DNA of 57,151 bases from Yersinia rohdei ATCC 43380 (lineage in GTDB: Bacteria > Pseudomonadota > Gammaproteobacteria > Enterobacterales > Enterobacteriaceae). The position numbers and the translations under genes were made by a program. The notes under the pieces are model-generated. The model saw only the letters and a program-made list of their open reading frames with translations. It did no database searches and was not told where the DNA came from. Shown piece after piece: positions 53,252 through 57,151 of the stretch (its first letter is position 1; the number at the start of each line of letters is the position of its first letter). The stretch is from NCBI RefSeq assembly GCF_000173775.1, contig NZ_ACCD01000028.1, forward strand, positions 1-57,151, in the 5' to 3' direction.

Positions 53252-55039
53252 ATGCGTCAAGCTAAAGTTATTGTTGAAAATGGCAAAAGAAAAATCCAAA
53301 CAACAGCCAGAGGATATAATGTATTACGTGACCCGTCACTTAATAAAGGTTCCTCTTTCACTAAAGAGGAACGTGAGCGTTTGGGGCTAAATGGTATTCT
53401 CCCTCCAGTTATAACAAGTGATATGGAAGTTCAATTAAACAGAAGTTATAACGTATATCACTCACATAAGTCAGATCTTGAGAAACATGTATATATGTGG
53501 CAGTTACATGACAATAATTCAACATTGTTTTATGCTTTATTACAGCGCCATATGTTAGAGATGCTTCCTGTTGTTTATGATCCCGTAGTTGGTGATGCGA
53601 TAGAAAACTATAGTGAAATTGAAACTCGTCCTCGTGGTATATTCATTAGTATTAATGAACCTGAACTTATTGAAGAAAAACTACGTGCATTTGGCGCACA
53701 GCCTGAAGAAATAAGATTATTGGTAACAACTGATGCAGAGGAAATTCTAGGTATTGGGGACTGGGGTTCTAATGGTATCGATATTTCTGTAGGTAAATTG
53801 GCTGTTTATACCGCAGCAGCAGGGGTTGATCCTCATAGTGTGATCCCCGTTGTTTTAGATGTCGGAACAAACAACGAAAAGCTTTTAAATGATCCCGCTT
53901 ATGTTGGGAATCGTCACGAACGCATTACAGGCCAAGTTTATGACGATTTTATAGATTCTTATGTCAAAGCAGTAAGAAATATTTACCCGGAAGCTGTGTT
54001 GCATTGGGAAGACTTCGGTTCAACAAATGCGCGTCGTATTATCAATAAATATCGTGATAACTTTGCAACCTTTAATGATGATATGCAAGGAACAGGAGCT
54101 ATTGTTTTAGCCGGTTTGCTTAATGCAGTTAAGCTAAGTAAAACACCATGGACTGAACAACGTGTTGTTATTTTTGGTTCAGGGACTGCCGGTTGTGGGA
54201 TAGCAGATCAAATACGCGACCAAATGATGAAAAGTGGTCTTTCTAAAGAAGAAGCTATATCACGTATTTGGTTAGTCGACTTACCAGGGCTTATCACCTC
54301 TGATATGACTGATGATTTGCTATTTTACCAAAGAGATTATGCAAAAAATATAGCAGACGTCTCAAGTTATCCTAGAACAAAAGTTGATATATCTGTTGAG
54401 TCACGGACTCGCTTCCCAGAAATGGCAAACATTTTAATTAAACAGAATAGCGATAAAGGGATAATCGATTTAGCCGCTGTTGTTAATAAAGTAAAACCAA
54501 CAGTGTTGATTGGAACTTCAACAACTCCAGGAGCATTCACAGAAAGTATTGTCCGTGATATGGTCAGTAATGTTGAAAGACCTATTATTTTCCCTCTATC
54601 TAATCCAACGTTATTACATGAAGCAACACCACAACATCTAATAGAATGGACAGATGGTAAGGTATTTACAGCAACAGGTGCACCTTTTGATGATGTAAAT
54701 TATAAAGGTATCACCTATAAAATAGGGCAAGCGAATAACGCAGCTCTTTATCCGGGATTGGGCTTCGGTGCTATCGTTTCTAAAGCAAGCAAGATTACAG
54801 ATGAAATGATATTTGCCGCTGTAGAAGCAGTAGCAAGCCAAGCAACTCTGGGTGCTGAAGGTGCTTCTTTGCTGCCATCTAATGCAGATCTGAGAGTGAC
54901 TTCTAGTATTGTTGCTCTAAACGTATTAAGGACAGCCCAGTCTCAAGGATTGTCAAAAGTAGATACCAATCAGTCGGATGTGGAACTGGTAAGAGAAGCC
55001 GCTTGGTGGCCAGTTTATGTACCGGTAGAAGCAGTGTAG
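53252..55039 (+). CDS. Malolactic-enzyme-like / NAD-dependent malic enzyme
   Basis: A 595-residue malic-enzyme-family protein. It begins with YNVLRDPSLNKGSSFTKEER and contains VYDPVVGDAIENYSE, ILGIGDWGSNGIDISVGKLA (NAD and malate region), VLHWEDFGSTNARRI, FNDDMQGTGAIVLAG, the nucleotide loop FGSGTAGCGIA and FPLSNPT. HWEDFG and WTDGKVFTATGAPFDDVNYK are closer to bacterial malolactic enzyme (malate to lactate and CO2) than to E. coli MaeA (QFEDF). The product could therefore be lactate or pyruvate. GAGGATG precedes ATG. It follows fumC directly. Confidence 0.85.
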   Translation: MRQAKVIVENGKRKIQTTARGYNVLRDPSLNKGSSFTKEERERLGLNGILPPVITSDMEVQLNRSYNVYHSHKSDLEKHVYMWQLHDNNSTLFYALLQRHMLEMLPVVYDPVVGDAIENYSEIETRPRGIFISINEPELIEEKLRAFGAQPEEIRLLVTTDAEEILGIGDWGSNGIDISVGKLAVYTAAAGVDPHSVIPVVLDVGTNNEKLLNDPAYVGNRHERITGQVYDDFIDSYVKAVRNIYPEAVLHWEDFGSTNARRIINKYRDNFATFNDDMQGTGAIVLAGLLNAVKLSKTPWTEQRVVIFGSGTAGCGIADQIRDQMMKSGLSKEEAISRIWLVDLPGLITSDMTDDLLFYQRDYAKNIADVSSYPRTKVDISVESRTRFPEMANILIKQNSDKGIIDLAAVVNKVKPTVLIGTSTTPGAFTESIVRDMVSNVERPIIFPLSNPTLLHEATPQHLIEWTDGKVFTATGAPFDDVNYKGITYKIGQANNAALYPGLGFGAIVSKASKITDEMIFAAVEAVASQATLGAEGASLLPSNADLRVTSSIVALNVLRTAQSQGLSKVDTNQSDVELVREAAWWPVYVPVEAV

Positions 55040-55126
55040 AAAGTTAATGATTTGATAATTCAATAGTCATAATTAATAACCTAATGCTATGTTTTGCATT
55101 GGGTTATTAGGCTTGGAGGTGACGAA

Positions 55127-55798
55127 ATGTCCTCTTTTAATAAAAAGATATTTTTCTTTATAATATTGGCATTCAATGGTGGCTTTGTTGATGCTAGCTC
55201 AGTTGTTGTATTTAATGTGTTTACAGGCCATCTTACTGGGAATAGCATATTAAGCCTTGTTCATCTTTCTAAATTAGATTTTCACCTTTTCTTTCTTTCA
55301 ATTACATCTTTGACTTTATTTTTCACCGGCTCTTTTTTAGGTGTGCTATTTAATGGTTCAAAGAAACTGACAACATTCCCACTATTGGTTTTGATCATAA
55401 TTCTTTGTATTTTTACGTCATTCTTGATAATTAAAAATTCATTTGAGTCAAGTTATTTGGATGTAATATGTGTTGCATTGATAAGTTTATCAATGGGTAT
55501 TCAGAATGGATTCTTTAGTAAAATTGAATCAATTGATGCACATTCGACCTATATCACCGGGATGACAACATCTATAATAAAGTGTTTTTTTGATAATGAT
55601 ATTAATGGCAAAAAAAAAGTGACATTAATTATCACGGTATTTTCATTTATTTTAGGCGGGGCATTAGGGGCATTTTTATCAGTGAATTATGGTGTTAAAT
55701 CATTTTATCTTGCATTTCTCCTGATCTTAGCCCTCATTTTATATGTGTTACTATTTAAATTTGAAATGGGCCCGGCCGAATTAACAAAGGCAAGTTAG
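55127..55798 (+). CDS. DUF1275 (YoaK-like) membrane protein
   Basis: A 223-residue protein with six hydrophobic segments and the DUF1275 beginning LAFNGGFVDASSVVVFNVFTG followed by HLTGN, plus SMGIQNGFF and AHSTYITGM, family landmarks. Function is unknown; a transport role is often guessed. ATG 55127 has a perfect GGAGGTGA ribosome site, preferred over the ATG at 55094. It lies 87 bases after the malolactic-like gene and could share its transcript. Confidence 0.85.
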   Translation: MSSFNKKIFFFIILAFNGGFVDASSVVVFNVFTGHLTGNSILSLVHLSKLDFHLFFLSITSLTLFFTGSFLGVLFNGSKKLTTFPLLVLIIILCIFTSFLIIKNSFESSYLDVICVALISLSMGIQNGFFSKIESIDAHSTYITGMTTSIIKCFFDNDINGKKKVTLIITVFSFILGGALGAFLSVNYGVKSFYLAFLLILALILYVLLFKFEMGPAELTKAS

Positions 55799-56183
55799 TA
55801 AAATTTATATTATCTATTCTTTAGGCAGATAACAGATAAAACTGTTCTGCCTACGATAAATCTACCGCTCCGGCTCTATCTTATAGACGACAGTTGAATG
55901 CGGTAAAACCATTTAAGTAAACTCCTCGATATACCCCCCCATGAAGATTTAAAATTAACGCTATAGGTGAAAATACCTATGATATTAAGTAACTATTCTA
56001 ATTGTGCATTTGTTTTATATTGGCTATTTTGTATTAACTTTTATTTAAAAGTCAGGTGTTATTATTGTCTAATAGACAAATATTTAAAATATATCACCAA
56101 GTACCTTATGTTATTTACGTCATAAGCAGCCAATATTGCGGAGACGTAAACTATGACGGATATACTTTTTAAGTGAGAAATAC
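55799..56183. other. Intergenic region upstream of the outer-membrane protein gene
   Basis: A 385-base, AT-rich gap with a C7 run at 55934-55940 and no recognisable gene. It must contain the promoter for the 56184 gene. I see no clear operator. Confidence 0.5.
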
Positions 56184-56867
56184 ATGATGATTAAAAATTT
56201 TTTACTGGTTGCTTCTCTGGCTGCTATTTCTGCTAATGCTTTTGCCGATAATACATTATCTGGATATTATGGTTCTTTAAAATTACTCCATGCTCGGCAG
56301 TCTGCGGAAAATATGAACACCAGCAGCCGCCCGGGGGTGGGGGAGTTTGTCAGTGGTGAAGAAAAACATAATTTCTATAATGGTTCTCTTGCTGCGGGTT
56401 ATCAGTTTGGTAATGGCTGGCGCACTGAAGGGGAATATGTCTTCAAGAAAAAAAGTGAATACACCAGTGGTTCCAGCATATTCGCTACCAGCTATAATCA
56501 TCATAAAGTTGATGTACAGCGCTTAATGCTTAATGTTTATCGTGACTATGCACTGGGTTACGATATTTCAATTTACGGCACTTTGGGGTTAGGGTTAGCT
56601 AAAGTAGAATCAAGCGGCTGGCAAGGAAATACATCACGCCAATATACGGAAAATACACAAACTAATCTGGCTTACTCTGTAGGGGCTGGGGTCAGTTACG
56701 CCGTGATGAATAACCTCAGTATCGATTTAGGTTACCGTTACGTAGATATGGGTAACGTGGAAAGTGGTTACAATAATTTTACTAATGCCAGAAGATTGCA
56801 AGATGAACAAATGAAAGCTCATTTGATCTCCAGTGAATTCACGCTAGGTGCACGTTATCTGTTCTAA
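56184..56867 (+). CDS. Outer-membrane beta-barrel protein (OmpX/opacity-like)
   Basis: A 227-residue protein with a signal peptide ending ANAFA-DN and alternating hydrophobic strands that end in ...GARYLF, the C-terminal Phe signal of outer-membrane barrels. Segments YGTLGLGLAKVESS, AYSVGAGVSYAVMNNLSIDL and GYRYVDMG are typical of eight-stranded OmpA/opacity-type barrels. Adhesion or serum-resistance roles of relatives such as Ail are known, but there is no direct Ail similarity here. A GTGAG site precedes ATG 56184; ATG 56187 is equally possible. Confidence 0.8.
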   Translation: MMIKNFLLVASLAAISANAFADNTLSGYYGSLKLLHARQSAENMNTSSRPGVGEFVSGEEKHNFYNGSLAAGYQFGNGWRTEGEYVFKKKSEYTSGSSIFATSYNHHKVDVQRLMLNVYRDYALGYDISIYGTLGLGLAKVESSGWQGNTSRQYTENTQTNLAYSVGAGVSYAVMNNLSIDLGYRYVDMGNVESGYNNFTNARRLQDEQMKAHLISSEFTLGARYLF

Positions 56868-56896
56868 TCACCACGAGTAGTTTATTTTTGCCCATC

Positions 56897-56935
56897 ATCC
56901 TCGCCATATTTCAAACTTAGAAATAGGGTGAGGAT
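56897..56935. repeat. Hairpin downstream of the outer-membrane protein gene
   Basis: Arms 56897-56912 and 56920-56935 pair at 14 of 16 bases (ATCCTC.../...GAGGAT) around a 7-base loop. It lies 29 bases after the stop and could act as terminator, though no T run follows; a dispersed palindromic repeat is the alternative. Confidence 0.55.
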
Positions 56936-56997
56936 ATGGCACTCCGGCCAATAGCAATCTTTGTTGCATTAAACCCTATCAAACTCACATACTGCGT

Positions 56998-57151
56998 GGC
57001 TTTATTGAATAAATCGAGCTTTTGACCGTAGTCAGGATCAGATCACCACACTCCTGATCCTGCAGCGATATCACGTGGCAAAACAAAAGTTCAAAATAGC
57101 CAACTGGGCTACCTACAACAAGGTACTCATCAATCGGAGCTCACTGACTTC
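56998..57151 (+). mobile_element. Left end of an IS903-type (IS5 family) insertion sequence, cut by window edge
   Basis: GGCTTTATTGAATAAATC at 56998-57015 differs by one base from the 18-bp terminal inverted repeat I recall for IS903 (GGCTTTGTTGAATAAATC). The transposase start follows 60 bases later, as in that element. The right end lies beyond the window, so intactness and target duplication cannot be judged. Confidence 0.85.
57075..57151 (+). CDS. IS903-type transposase, N-terminal fragment at window edge
   Basis: The visible 25 codons read AKQKFKIANWATYNKVLINR and on, almost the same as the N terminus of IS903 transposase (MAKQKFKITNWPAYNKALIN). The first codon is GTG where IS903 has ATG, and no better start is near. 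The rest of the DDE transposase lies past the end of the window. Confidence 0.85.
   Translation, partial: MAKQKFKIANWATYNKVLINRSSLT

Noticed and set aside
55934-55940. C7 run as a phase-variable promoter spacer
   Set aside because: It is about 240 bases before the outer-membrane gene with no recognisable promoter hexamers around it; too weak to claim.
1-57151. tRNA genes, rRNA or CRISPR arrays
   Set aside because: No cloverleaf, rRNA core sequence or regularly spaced repeats were seen on either strand, and no tRNA was found at the T3SS edges.

Overview
The window reads as chromosome of a Yersinia species, most likely the Y. enterocolitica-like or environmental group rather than a species I can name. 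The reasons are a FoxA ferrioxamine receptor of exactly the Yersinia length, a haem locus with hmuRSTUV gene order and sizes, and a SPI-2-like chromosomal type III secretion system (T3SS) placed next to gltP. Gene content and identities are from my own reading of translated sequence and family knowledge; no database search was run.

Layout. (1) 0.2-7.6 kb: an exported alpha/beta hydrolase, then the acetate-use operon acs-yjcH-actP on the minus strand and the glutamate/aspartate symporter gltP on the plus strand, separated by 0.9 kb of AT-rich DNA that carries a 13-bp inverted repeat. (2) 7.7-32.9 kb: a complete SPI-2-type T3SS. A minus-strand SsrA/SsrB-like hybrid kinase and response regulator is divergent from a long plus-strand block: ssaB-E-like genes, a translocon/chaperone block (sseA, sseB, sscA, sseC, sseD, sseE, sscB and one hydrophobic effector candidate), an AraC-type regulator that SPI-2 lacks at this place, then ssaG-ssaQ and ssaR-ssaU. 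Three 18-bp palindromes with two 7-bp arms around 4 bp sit in front of ssaB, ssaM and ssaR, exactly where SPI-2 operons begin, so they are good candidates for the response-regulator box. Two T3SS genes carry runs of eight G near their 5' ends. ssaQ has a strongly signalled internal start.

(3) 33-42 kb: yedE-yedF (sulfur/selenium transport and TusA-like carrier), a large MscS-type channel, foxA with an upstream Fur-like site, the divergent pair yjiS (DUF1127)/yjiR (MocR-type regulator), and a small decayed autotransporter-passenger fragment. (4) 42-51 kb: a minus-strand haem island, chuW-chuX-chuY (anaerobic haem breakdown) followed by hemP-hmuR-hmuS-hmuT-hmuU-hmuV (haem uptake), each block preceded by a Fur-like palindrome. 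Together they import haem and open the ring without oxygen to free iron.

(5) 51-57 kb: an accessory, visibly AT-rich segment. It begins with a frameshifted dienelactone-hydrolase remnant, then fumC, a gene whose product looks more like malolactic enzyme than like enterobacterial malic enzyme, a DUF1275 membrane protein, an outer-membrane beta-barrel protein, and the left end of an IS903-type IS5-family element cut by the window edge. No tRNA, rRNA or CRISPR array was seen.
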